DNA of 64,000 bases from Triangularia verruculosa (Eukaryota; Ascomycota; Sordariomycetes; Sordariales; Podosporaceae): NCBI GenBank assembly GCA_033296885.1, contig MU863922.1:124001-188000 (forward strand), read 5' to 3'. The translations under genes and the position numbers were made by a program. Below, in pieces: positions 10,857 to 21,600 of the stretch. Within the stretch, counting starts at the first letter, position 1. Every line of letters starts with the position of its first letter. A model generated the notes under the pieces. That model saw only the letters and a list, made by a program, of their open reading frames with translations, was not told the origin of the DNA and made no database searches.

Positions 10857-12165
10857 TATAGGGAGGACATATACACTGCGCATAAGTTTGTTTCAAGCTT
10901 GCCGTGAAGTTTCATTCATATATCTTACCTCGCTTCACTGTAAAAGGGCAAGGTAGCAGGCAACAAGCCTAATATAACGGCACTACTAATCCGGAGCTTG
11001 CATTGAGATCATCAATTATCAATGCAAATCGATTAGCCTGAAAATAGATCATGATTGCCGTCTTCACTTTTATCTCTCTTGGTTTCTTCATGGTAAATCG
11101 TTTCACTCTGAAATATTCTCAGCCCTCGGTGCTAAGCTTTCAAGTTCCATGTCAGGGAGCTGCCTCCTTCCTGCTCACTCGGCCTCGATTCCAAAGTCAC
11201 ATGCATACTCAGTGGCAAAATCTCGAAGGACCTTTATCTCCGTCATTTTATAGCCCAGCGTCCTGTATAAAAACAAGTCTTTGGGGTATGGAAATTGGAA
11301 AGCTACAGAATAGAAACCCGAGTGCGAACCAGAACCTTTCAGTCAACCGCCTTACTCTAGGGCTTAGCGATGTAACTCTCCCAAGAGGAAAATGCTCCGC
11401 GGGGCGGCCGGAACAAATCGTCCTGTAAGCCGGTGCAGTGTTGGTAGCAGCCAAGGGGTGCATTTCCTTTGCTCATTTCAGCTTACCTGCCAATGCAGTG
11501 TTACATCTCTGCGAGTCCACTCGCAAGCAGTTCCGAGTTCTACTAGTCTAGCAGGCTGCCATTTACTCTCTTTGTTTCATCTTAAAAGAGAGATTCAATG
11601 TCACATCGACCGGTACTCTACAAGGATCTCCTCGAGAAAGGGAAATCCTCCGTCAGGTCCCCCGGAGGAAGAGGAGTGTTCCGCACTCAGATCTCCCCAA
11701 GATTCACCAGGATAATCGCTCGCTGACGCCTTGGCAAAACAGGGGGGGGGGGATGGGCTCTAGCAGGGAGTCAACCAGATTTAGGGCTTATCCAAGCCAG
11801 CCTACTGCCTATTTGGTTAGGCGAAGTTTTGTGAACAAGACACAAGTCGAAGCGGTTGCGAATGATTGCATGCCGCACACATTTCTTTTCAGCACCATCA
11901 TCCGCCGTTGCCGTCGTTTGGTTTGCGAGGTGAGGGTAGGCGTGCCTTCTGTCATCAAAAGTCGTATCCGTACCTGCAGCCAATTCTGGGTCCTTCACTA
12001 GGTAGTCTAGGCTTTTGATGAGGCCTCTCTTGCAATTGTCCATGCACATGAGTGACGTCTCTCTGCGTCGTTGCTTTTTATCTCATCACACAGAAGTTGT
12101 ATCGGTTCGTTGAACCACGCTGTTGGGAAAGGGTTTTCTTCTTCTCCCCAGAGCCGCACTCGCGC

Positions 12166-12197
12166 CCCCTGTGCCACTCAACCCCTGTGCCACTCAA
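12166..12197. repeat. Two exact tandem copies of a 16-nt unit
   Basis: The unit CCCCTGTGCCACTCAA occurs twice head to tail, in an intergenic region. It is probably a small slippage duplication. Confidence 0.85.
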
Positions 12198-13842
12198 CCA
12201 CGGTGTATCCCGCAGTTGAGATCGATCATCATGCCCATTGAATGCTGGTAAAATGTCAATCTCTACAGTACAAGAAGCTCAGGGGGATGGGGGCCAGGGG
12301 AAAACATAACATCGATCTCCCTGCGCCAGAGTTGCTTCACTTTTGGTTCGGTGATCCCCCTTGGCTTTCATCACTGCATCGGGTACCTTCTCGAACGCAA
12401 TAGAAATCTGAAAGGATCGCTCTAAGTAGAGAATCTTCAGTGACCTTCTAAAACTGATAAAGCTTTTGCTGTGGACACACAGACTGGCTTTGACCCTGTG
12501 CTGTGATGAGAATTGTGAAGACCAACAAGTTTTCGAGATTCTTGAGCGTGCAGAGACAAGAGGCATGTTCCCACTTGTGCATCGAGGGCCGAGATGTTGG
12601 TGGGTCTTGTCCCGTGTGCACAGACAAGAAGAACAATCGCAGCCCCCGGTTTGGCTTAGCGGCTTGGTTTTTCTGGCTAGGGCAGCGGGGATTGCAATTT
12701 TTCTTCAACGGCTAAGGCCACACTGTTCGAACTGAGATCTGTGCGGAGTTCGTGGCACGCATTTGATGACAGGGGAAGTCGGCCATGGAACCCTTATCTT
12801 CCATCTGTGTTTCTGCATCTTTGGCTTCCCTCACCACCAATGACACGGCGGCCACCACCTCGGATCCAGCTTTGTGGCTGTTAGCCACTGCAAGATGAAA
12901 GAGTTTTTACGCACTACCGAGCCGCGTCCCAGAACCACGATAGCTTGGGTCACGAGTTCCCAGGAAACAGGTATGGCTGGCGAGGTTGTATGAAAGTTGA
13001 CGAGTTACTCATGAAGTCCAACTTGGGGCTTCTGTGACACCGTTAGATGCCAACTAGTACTCGGCACTAGTAGATCACTTCTCGAAGCCTTCAAGACGGG
13101 AGATTGTCAGGTGCCAAAGGCGGACGGGCACGCAGCCGGGCACCCTGCCAGAATGGATTCCTGCTGGAAGCTTAAGACTCAAACAATGCCGTCGTCCCGA
13201 CTTGACCTGCATTGGGGCGAAATGGGCTCTGCAAAGAAAACTTGGGATGCCCCTCCGGATAAAGTCGAGGTCCCCGGAATTCGAGCTAACTCATGCAGCC
13301 ACAAGCTACGGAGGAGCAACCCCGCCGAGTTTTCGTGGCACTGTAGCGAAGTCGAAGGTCTAGGCGATGCAACCCCTACCGTAGCACGACCTGAACCGGT
13401 TGCCATGTTTGTGCTCAACACTAAGACAAACCCCATGTGTTCTCGACATGGGGGTTCATGATGAGGGCCGCCCAAGAGATCTGAGCGTGCAGGCGGTCGG
13501 CCCTAACAATCCGGGGAAGACTCCAAGTCGATGATCCAAAAGCTGTGACTTATATGCTCGAGACACAGCTCCTGCAGAAAACGCGACCCTTTCCCTACCT
13601 TGTGCCGTCCGTCTTGCATCAGCTCGCTCCAACAAGACACACCACCCTCGCGACCCCGACCGACTCCAGAGGTCCGTGATATTCCCCGTAAACGACGCCG
13701 GTCCGTCTCGGTATATCATGCTGGCCTAGGTACTCCCGCTGATAAGCTTCCGCTGTGGACCTTTTTCAGGTCATCTTGATCGTATCAGCGGTCTTACTCA
13801 ACACGGCCTTTCATTCATTCATCACACACACATACACACAAC

Positions 13843-15225
13843 ATGTCGGATACATTCACGCCGCCAGAGGGTCTGGCACCCGAGATGTACGAGTCTCGTG
13901 CTGGAGTGGTCATCGCAGTCGTGACTGTCTGCTTGTCGATCGCCACTACCGCCGTCGGTCTGCGAGCATACTCTCGTGCCACACTTATTCGCCAATTTGG
14001 AATGGACGATTGGGCTGCTATTGCAGCTCTTCTTTTAGCCATTGGCAGTGGAACTATGGTTGCTTCCAGTATGCCCCTGATATCATATCCTCTCTTTGGG
14101 GACTATAGACTGACCAATCTCTTCTCCAGATACCATCTATGGGCACGGCATTCACATTGCGGTGGTTGATACATCCAACCTCTGGAAATATTTCAGGGTG
14201 CGTCTCCCCTGCACCAGTTGGCCATCATTTTGGGTCTGGAATATCATCTAACAAACCATCTTCTAGGCATTCTACACCTCTATTGTCCTCTACAATGGCT
14301 CATTGACAGCTATCAAAATTACCTTCCTCCTCCAGTACTGGCGAATTCTCGGCACACCACAGATGAGAAAGGTGGTCATGTTTGCGGGTATTATCGTTGC
14401 ATTGTGGTCTGTCTCTCAGCTACTGGTCGTCATCTTCACCTGCACACCCATCGAGAAGTTCTGGCTGCCCGAGACACCGGGAACCTGCATTCCTAACCTC
14501 CCATTCTGGTACATCAACGCGGCAGGCAATATTGTTACCGATGTCATCGTCTTTGTGGTGCCTTTGCCCGCCCTAAGCAGGCTCAACCTCAAGAAGAACC
14601 AGAAGGTGGCCTTGATTGGTATTTTCTGTCTGGGTTTCTTTGTAAGTCTTTTTTTCACCTCGCCACATCGTTTTTGTCACAATCTTTTAACTCTGGATTA
14701 TAGACTTGCGCCATCTCCGTCATCCGCATCCAATATCTCAAGCTCAGCCTTGATGTCACTTGGGACAACGTCGCCTCCTCCTGCTGGTCAGTCGGTGAGC
14801 TCTGCTCCGGTATCACCTGCGCCTGCCTCCCGACTCTCCGACCCCTCGTCGCCAAGATCTTTCCCTCGATGAACTCGAGCTACGGCAGCTATCAGAAATC
14901 GTCTGGCCGTGATGGGACCGCCCCGAGCAAGGGCAAGCGATCCCGCAACGAAACTGGAAGCATGAGGAGCATCATCTACCCCGAGGATGTTGAGCTCCAG
15001 AGCGATGACAGGTCAGACAAGGAGGTCAAAGTGGAGAGGGTGGAGGGTCATGAGCAGTATGGGCGCTCGATGAACAAGCTCAAGCTGGGCCTCAAGCCTT
15101 CGGTAACGACCGAGATCAAGGTTGGGACACCGGTAGCGACTTCTGCGAGGCCGGTACAACCTCCGAAATGGCCAAGGGGCATCGAGGTGAAGCATGACTT
15201 GGTGGTGACAAAAGAAGGTTTTTAA
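13843..15225 (+). CDS. Fungal rhodopsin-like seven-helix membrane protein (SAT4/Pth11-related family)
   Basis: Four exons join in frame: 13843-14068, 14130-14197, 14267-14641 and 14704-15225; introns are 61, 69, and 62 nt with GTATGC, GTGCGT and GTAAGT donors. The product has 396 residues. Hydrophobic segments in order suggest seven helices, beginning with VVIAVVTVCLSIATTAVGL. Family landmarks are FGMDDWAAIAA after helix 1, YNGSLTAIKITFLLQYWRI, a CxP..KFW segment with extracellular cysteines (FTCTPIEKFW...GTCI), a FWYINAAGNIVTDVIVFVVP helix, and SVGELCSGITCACLPTLRPL in the last helix. The tail (about 140 residues) is polar, charged and probably cytoplasmic. Such proteins are GPCR-like by topology; a few (Pth11) act in host sensing, but most have unknown ligands. 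No CFEM domain precedes the helices. Splice sites are good, and the fit to the family is strong. Confidence 0.88.
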
Positions 15226-15897
15226 TGTGCTGCCATGCCGAATTTTCTTTGTTGGACAAAAATTCTTCTTATGCTTCATTATGGGTGGATTGGCTTAGAA
15301 TTGGGGATGTATATACCCCAACGAACTGCTTCAAGTATACGATAGAATAGCTGGCGTAAATAATTAGGTAAAACCAAAAACAGCTCTAAAAACATGTTTC
15401 CAGTTTCCTGAGAAAGCCATTGTTGGTACTGTAGCCGAACCGTGCCGCTCCCGTCCAAGCAAAATGCCAGCCACACGTTCCCCGTCCGCTTCTCGCGTAG
15501 CGATGCCATTGGAGCGTGTAATTTATGAGACGACCCGATCTGTGTGCCGTCCTTCCCGAGAATATGTGCCGCAGATATATATTGGGGGCTGTGTCCAAAC
15601 CAGGTACATGGTCTTATTGTAGTATTAGCTTAGGTAGGTAGTACGCTTTGACCTAGTCGCTTGTTCACAATAGCACAGACGGACTCTGGTTTTAACGTCA
15701 AAGCGTCTACTGTTTTTTCTCAAAAGTTACTTCTAGAGATTCTACACGAGTCACCTAAATAGGTAGGTGAAAGAATTTGCCTGAGCCTGTTTTCACGACC
15801 ATCGACTATTAGGCAAGTACCCTGTACAGAACTACAGACACTTTGCGCTTATAGTGAGCTCTATGTCATGCGATACGTTGTATCTGTCCTCCCCTTC
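15226..15897. other. Intergenic region, no gene recognised
   Basis: This is the 3' flank of the rhodopsin-like gene. It contains a few TAGGTAGG motifs (about 15632 and 15762) but no frame of note. Confidence 0.5.
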
Positions 15898-16330
15898 TGT
15901 GGAGCAGGATGGCATTCACGATATCACGGCAAAGGCTCCGTGGAGCAGATCTCAGGGTAGTATTCTTGGCTGTAGGTCAAATAGGTGGATGGAATGCTCT
16001 GGTGGGATATAAAATATAGTTATATACGCTCGTTTAAACCTTTCCTTGCTCTTTTCCTTTTGTTTAGTCAATATTATCAGTTCAATACATGCTTCAAGAT
16101 AATTGCGTGGGTTCTAAACACAACAGTCATAAGCCCGGCGTTTCCAGTCGAGCCCAGCAAAATCTTGATTTGATTCTATATCTGCTCCTTTGAGCCCACC
16201 CCTTTTACTTTCTCATTTATATCCCACCAGAGCATTCCATCCACCTGTTGACCCACAGCCAAGAATACCACCCTGAGATCTGCTCCACAGAGCCTTTGCC
16301 GTGATATCGTGAATGCCATCCTGCTCCACA
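15898..16330. repeat. Inverted duplication: two arms of about 115 bp separated by 202 bp
   Basis: The left arm 15898-16013 (starting TGTGGAGCAGGATGGCATTC) reappears as the reverse complement at 16216-16330, with only a handful of differences. On the minus strand the right arm is part of an open frame (16213-16518) that gives REGVEQDGIHDITAKALW; on the plus strand the left arm encodes the same peptide with changes. This suggests that a coding fragment was duplicated in opposite orientation. I cannot name the source gene. Alternatives are a foldback element or remains of an inverted gene duplication. No target-site duplication was identified. Confidence 0.8.
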
Positions 16331-16783
16331 CCTTCCCTCTTCTGGAACTTGTTCAACAGCCAGTACTGCGCGTTCGCAACAATCAACATGATATGTATTT
16401 GTAAGACTAGACCGCTTTGTTGCTTAGCGAGTAAAGGAGATGGTGGATAATGCCGAGGGAAAATTGGAGCAGGTCTTGAGAAAGATCTTGGGGGAGGTTG
16501 GGCTCGTGATGGAAACAAGAAGTGAAACGCGGAACCCTCCTTGACCCAGGGGTCCCGACATCTTGGGGCACTAAAAGAAAGAAAGAAGTTGATTACCTGC
16601 CCCTCAGAAAATAAAGACCTCTTTGTGAGCGTTTCTGCGCTAGCTAGAGCGTGATACTGGGTGGGGCCATCTCTAACTTCTTTGTCGTTCTCACGCCCTG
16701 TGCTGCCTAAGGTCTCAATTTTTTCTCAGCCCTCTTCTGATCTCCCAGTCAGAGCCGTGATACAAATATCCAGCATTTCCATC

Positions 16784-18040
16784 ATGAACAACAACCGGAT
16801 ATCCAAAGCTCAGCCCAGGCGTTCTCCCAGGTTACTGTCTAAGTACTTGCAGAAACAGCTGCTCGACGCAAAGCAACCTGAAGTTGAGGGCGAAAGAGCT
16901 CAACCGGCAGACACTGGCAAGTCACGACATCTCCAGCATCCGAAACCGAAGCCTCCAAACGCCTTATCCAAGCACAACTTTATCCTTGAGTGGCTTGAAT
17001 CGGTCGGGTCTGACCGCGATACACACTTCTGCTGGTCAGACAGCTCTCTTCCACCTGTGGCGAACGACGACCCCATCCCAAGAGAGTTCACGAGATCGGT
17101 ACCCGCGATGGACTCCACGTAGGATGCCAATAACTTTACGTCCACATCCTTTCCAACACGGTCCGAGGCAAGCCTAGTCGGGAACCCGCGATACCGAGAG
17201 CTGAACCTAGCTGACAACAACATCTACATACGTCCATCCTACGGCCAGTTCCCTAATCATATCACTGCTTTGATCGACTCAATGCGCCGAGGTCGTAACT
17301 CTCCTAGCCCGACCCCTAACCAAGTGCGGGAAGATAAGCAGTTGGCGAACCTCCGCTGGGGTGCGACAGAACCAGAGGTGGAAGAATACTTTCGGCACAG
17401 AATTTTCCCCTATCCTATAGAGGACAGCCTTCAACGCTGCGACAGACAGCCAATGGCCAGGCAAACCGTTCCTCGCACCGGAGCTAGTTACAGGGTCAAC
17501 ACCCCTGTGCCGGACATGCTCTACGGATATAACCCTACATCGGCATTTCCTAACCAGCAGGCTCGGCAGCTCGCAATGAGGACTGAGATGGAGGCAAACA
17601 CTCAGGGGCTCATGTATCCGTTCTTCTGCATCGAGTTTAAAGGAGAGGGTCGATCTGGAGGTGCCAACTTATGGGTCGCGACTAACCAATGCCTGGGGGC
17701 GTCTGCATCCTGTGTCAACATCGCTGAAAACCTCAACCGTCGGCTGAGGCAGTGCGAGAGCGATATGGTGCATCAGATTGACAGCGCTTCATTCAGCATT
17801 GCCATGAGCGGTACGGAGGCGCGACTCTACGTTTCATGGAAGCAGGACGCGCGGGACTACTATCTGGCGGATGTCGATGCCTTCGTGCTTCAGAAGCCTC
17901 GTGATTATATCGAGTTCCGCAGGTATGTCCGCAACATCATTGACTGGGGCAGAGGCAGGCGGCTCGGCGAGATCCGCAAGTCCTTGGACGGTCTTCTAGA
18001 AGAGGGTCAGAGGTCTGCACAAGACACACCTGCTGTCTAA
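16784..18040 (+). pseudogene. DUF7924-type protein, one in-frame UAG at codon 113
   Basis: From ATG 16784 (context CATCATGAA) the frame runs 419 codons to TAA, broken only by TAG at 17120-17122. Downstream of the stop the frame continues at once with family-like sequence: NIYIRPSYGQFPNHI, RRGRNSPSPTP, a Trp/Glu/Phe segment, then the core YPFFCIEFKGEGRSGGANLW, ATNQCLGASASCVNIAE and VSWKQDARDYYLADVDAF. The IEFKGEG strand resembles the acidic/Lys motif of PD-(D/E)xK nuclease-like folds, which is an inference. The N-terminus has a basic SPRLLSKYL segment. These proteins are common in sordariomycete accessory regions and have no settled function. The stop could be a CAG-to-TAG change, as RIP or simple mutation would give, or a site for A-to-I mRNA editing (UAG read as UGG). 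An intron starting at the GTAGGA overlapping the stop finds no convincing acceptor. Confidence 0.75.
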
Positions 18041-18785
18041 GCATCGCCTAATCCCAATCCAGGAATTTGGAATTCCTTGATAGAAGCAGGCTGCGTGGTG
18101 GAGGATAGCCCAAGTGGTGGCTCAAATGGTAGTTCAAGGGACAAGCCCTGGCTTATAGTAGGTCAGGCTCTGTATGTATTTTATTAGGTTTTCAGGGGGG
18201 GGGGGGCGCCTTTGGTATTGGTGGTTGGTGTAATGGTATGTGTTGGGTTAGCAATAGAATAGGGCTGGTATTTTCAGCGAGTAATAGGGCGTTTGGGAGC
18301 TGGTAATTTTAGCGATGTTGCTTAATTTCTTGAGGGAAGATGTAAGGAAATCTGGGACTTGGGCGTGTGTAGTTGTGGTAGGTAGGTAGGTAGGTTGAAA
18401 TATTCTAATATATCTTAGCACGAACTACTTGTGTAAATACCCAGTTTGGCTAGACTTGTGATGGCTCGCTATCCTCTACGCGGTGGCGTCCAATAGAAAA
18501 CACACCAGTATCACATGCCATCCTCGAAGCCAGCAACATGGACACCCAAGGCATCTTCCGCAAGTTCGGCACCAAGAAGAAGCGCGACTCCATGCCCCTT
18601 TCCCTCTCCAAACCACTACTAACAAGGCGCACCCTCCTGAATTACAGTCAAATCCTCCTCGCTCGGTAGATGCTCCGGCAGCGGCAGCGACATAGTGCTA
18701 CATCATGCATCTGAACGCTGTGGGATTGGTTTGACGGCTAATAATGTCATTATATACCAGAGCGGGAGCCTGTGCGACCGGGTTG
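18041..18785. other. Intergenic region with G-run and short remnant frame
   Basis: A run of 12 G lies near 18195 and GTAGGTAGGTAGG repeats near 18379. At 18539 an ATG opens a 43-codon frame starting MDTQGIFRKFGTKKKRDS, perhaps a gene remnant, but no family is recognised. Confidence 0.4.
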
Positions 18786-18918
18786 TGACATCTGGGCCCA
18801 ACTTTGACACGCCAGTAATATACGACTGTTTGATGGAGTGTGGCAACCGGCCCACCGTAAGGCTATTTAAAATACTGGCCTGTGATTGGCCAGTAGGCCT
18901 GTGAGAAAGATCAAAAGG

Positions 18919-18960
18919 CTCCCACTGGCTCTCACAGGTAGGTGTGAGAGCCAGTGGGAG
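18919..18960. repeat. Perfect inverted repeat, 18-bp arms, 6-nt loop
   Basis: CTCCCACTGGCTCTCACA is followed by GGTAGG and then by its exact reverse complement. As RNA or cruciform DNA it would form a very stable stem. It is not followed by a T-run, so it does not resemble a terminator. Confidence 0.95.
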
Positions 18961-18983
18961 GTGTATGTGGAAGACAGTGGTTG

Positions 18984-19055
18984 TGGTGGACTTGGGATTC
19001 GAACCCAGGCACTTGCACTTGGTATTCCACTTTCTAGGAACCTTGGCGATCTTCC
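18984..19055 (-). other. tRNA-like segment (Pol III B-box, degenerate)
   Basis: Read on the minus strand, these 72 nt have an A-box-like start (GATCGCCAAGG), a perfect B-box consensus GGTTCGAATCC and a 3' end TCCACCA. The T stem is imperfect (CCTGG against CCAAG) and the acceptor stem does not pair with the 5' end, so it is not called as a functional tRNA. A tRNA-derived SINE head is a possible explanation. Confidence 0.35.
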
Positions 19056-19214
19056 AAATAGGCTATTTACTATGGCAATTACGATAATATTCGTTCTTTC
19101 CATCTTGTGGTTGATATGTGGCCTGTGGGAGTCTTGGCCCAATTAAGCTCCCGGGGCCGGTCAACATTGACATCAGGGCCCAAGATTGACACGCCAGTAA
19201 TATACGACTGTTTG

Positions 19215-19681
19215 GATTCCCAGGTTCCCGCTACGGTACCTGCATCATCTCATCCCTCTGTGTCGTGCGTGTTGTGCGGCTGGGAGCCTAGACCACCGGA
19301 CCGGGACGGCATTTTGAATGCCACTTCGAATCTTCGTGACATCCTCGGATTTAAGCGGGCGTAGGGTCGTGATAATAAAAAATGGACAAAAGTTGTATTA
19401 TGAAGGAAAGTCGAAGATTGTGTGAATGGTTGGTATTTGAAGGCCGAGATGGAGCTGGCCTTTGGAGTGTTGGATAGAGTTGAAAGTGAAAAGCCCAGGA
19501 GCCCACCAGAGAACTAAGATTCTCTAACACACTTTCCTTGACTAAAGCTATCCACAATTCACACCAACCTGAGGAGTCACGGCCTTTAAAATAGCCTACC
19601 TAGCAGCGCGCGCAAATGTTTCCCCAGACTCGGGATTTCCAGTCACTCTCTACCCACACTTCAACTCCAAGATTAAAGACC
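19215..19681. other. Intergenic region, no gene recognised
   Basis: This lies between the repeat unit and the dioxygenase gene. No frame with family resemblance was found on either strand. Confidence 0.45.
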
Positions 19682-20818
19682 ATGTTCCTCCAGAGCCACC
19701 ATATAAAGAGCGAACCCCAGCGCGACAGAGGTCTTTTTGCTGACCCCGGAAAGAAATCATTGCTGTTAATTCCCGGCCTTAAAGTGGTTCCTTTGACTGA
19801 GTCCATCGGCACCGTGTTGGAGAACGTCCAACTCTCGGCCTTGACACCACGGCAACTAGATGAGTTGGCACTGTTGGTCAACGAGCGCGGTGTGGTCTTC
19901 TTCCGCTCCCAAGACCTGACTACCGAAGGCTAGGTCAAACTCTTCGAACACTATGGCGAGCTTGATCGGCATCCTTCTCAGAAGGACACCCGCCATCATG
20001 TGATTAGGGGCAGCACGATTGACCACAGGGAGATACTGGCCTATACTCCGTGGCCAAGCGGTGTTTTTCATGCCGATACGTCTTTCGAGATCAATCCACC
20101 TTCCTACTCGATGCTCCGGATGGAGGAACACCCCCCTGTTGGTGGAGATACAGCTTGGGTTTCATGGTACGGCCTTTACGATACCCTATCTGATGCCATG
20201 AAGTATTGTTTCCCTACCTATCACTTACTCCGGGGTGGTCTGTAGTTTCCTGACAGAGAAACAAATAGGAACTTTTTGTCGGGCCTCCACGCCATCCACA
20301 CCTCCCGTCTCCAGTACGACACGATTCTTGACCTTTGGCAAGTGCCACCCGATCGCGCCCCTGTCGACACTCACCACCCTACTGTTCGAACCCATCCAGT
20401 CACTAGCCTTAAGGCACTGAATGTCAACCTCGGTTTCGTTACAGGCTTCGCCGAGCTCAGGAAGTACGAAGGCGACAAAATTCTGGACTTCTTGAATTAT
20501 CACATCCACGCCGCGGACGATCACTATGTGAGATTCAAGTGGGAGGTCGGGAGCGTTGCGCTTTGGGATAGCAGGGCTGTCGTTCATCGAGTTATTCCTG
20601 GATCTTATGAGGCGCCGCGGAGAGGAATCAGGACAACTGTTTTTGGAGAGAAACGTACGTACCGAGGTCTAACTCCCTGGGGTATAGCTAACATAATCAC
20701 GGTAGCGTATTTCGACCCGAAAAGTGAAGGGAGATTGGAGCGACAGAAGAGGCTGCAGGCGGAGAAGGCAAATGGAAACGAGGTACACGGAGGGAGCGGA
20801 AATGGTGTTAGTAACTAA
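19682..20818 (+). pseudogene. TauD/TfdA-type 2-oxoglutarate/Fe(II) dioxygenase, one in-frame UAG at codon 84
   Basis: Exons 19682-20202, 20269-20654 and 20706-20818 join in frame (introns of 66 nt, GTATTG...TAG, and 51 nt, GTACGT...TAG), giving 339 residues. The family oxidises taurine, other sulfonates or aryl-oxy acids as sulfur or carbon sources; yeast Jlp1 is a relative. The iron ligands are visible: the HxD pair in GVFHADTSFEI and the distal His in VVHRVIPGSYEAP, with the 2-oxoglutarate-binding Arg in RRGIRTTVFGEK. Other landmarks are GGDTAWVSWYGLYD, HTSRLQYDTILDLW and HTHPVTSLKALNVN-like sequence. The only break is TAG at 19931-19933, between LTTEG and VKLFEHYGELDRHP, where relatives usually have Gln (from memory). 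CAG-to-TAG would be a CpA-to-TpA change. Everything else, including both introns, looks maintained, so either a very young null allele or stop-codon recoding by mRNA editing is possible. Confidence 0.85.
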
Positions 20819-21600
20819 GATCGAGATACGCGGTATGACTGAGGCTCCCAGTCACGAAAAATGGTATGGAATTGATTAACAGTCGATAAAGTTGATTACA
20901 ACGCAGGAACATTGGCATCTCATAATTACACTCCTTAAGCGTGACCACCTGAAGTCTGTTTGATGCAGAACCAACTCCCACATGACTCGAAGAGCAAAGG
21001 AGGAGCCGAACCGGTGAGGGTCATTGGCTCGAGTTGGTTCGAGTTAGCGTTTCGGTTACACACACCTACCTTGAGCTACTCTGAAAAGATGGGATATCTG
21101 AAGGTTGAATGGCCGATCCCGGTCCCCTGGAAAAGTCCCGGGTATCGTAGGGTTCTATTTCAGTCATCATCCCAGACAGGTAGGCAGGTGCTGTTCATGA
21201 ACAATAAGGGGTTTTCGAACATGACCCAGAAAGAGGACACAGTTTGTTTCAAGCAAGATCTCCGTAAAACTGTAACAACAAAGGAGTTAGTGTTCCATGG
21301 CGCTCACAAGGCTTGGAGTGTCCATGTGCGTAGCGATATGGGGCTCAGGGCCAACGCCGACTTTCAAGGTATATAAGGCCTTGCCATGGCTCGAATACCC
21401 ATCCATTCTTTGCTATCTTCAAAGGTACCAGGAAAAGCGAGAGCTATCGTACTCATCCTCAGAAAAGCCCCTTACGAGACTGTCTTGACAAATACAAAGT
21501 TTAAGGTAGTGTACTTCACTCCATCTGCCTAGCCCCGTCACCGATCAGTTGAACTAATAATACGTACCTATCTGCCAGCATACTCCCCTACTCTGCAAAG
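20819..21600. other. Intergenic region, doubtful short frames only
   Basis: A 138-codon frame at 20960-21376 shows no domain, no signal peptide and no family resemblance, so it is not called. No RNA gene was recognised. Confidence 0.4.

Larger units (their letters stand above)
9714..13842. other. Large gene-poor intergenic region (4.1 kb)
   Basis: Both strands hold only short frames (up to 125 codons) with no recognisable domains, signal peptides or spliceable partners. The first third is AT-richer and carries several clusters of GGTACCTA palindromes (9804-9827, 10006-10015, 10462-10490, 10748-10856). A 16-nt direct repeat lies at 12166-12197 and a run of ten G at 11742-11751. No RNA gene was recognised. 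Confidence 0.5.
18786..19214. repeat. Repeat unit bounded by 47-bp direct repeats
   Basis: The 47-nt segment 18786-18832 (TGACATCTGGGCCCAACTTT...) recurs at 19168-19214 with three differences, 382 nt apart. Between the two copies lie a perfect hairpin (18919-18960), a smaller palindrome ACTGGCC-7 nt-GGCCAGT (18875-18895) and a tRNA-like segment with a perfect B box. The arrangement could be a short non-autonomous mobile element or part of a locally repeated array. No protein-coding capacity is evident. Confidence 0.75.

Noticed and set aside
11051..11428. 125-codon plus-strand frame in the 4-kb gene-poor region
   Set aside because: A short hydrophobic start, but no cleavable signal logic, no family and no conserved pattern.
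16213..16518. 101-codon minus-strand frame ending in the right arm of the inverted repeat
   Set aside because: Parts look coding-like, but it is cut at both ends and matches no family; treated as a duplicated fragment, not a gene.
18984..19055. Functional tRNA gene
   Set aside because: The B box is perfect but the acceptor stem does not pair and the T stem has a mismatch; kept only as tRNA-like.
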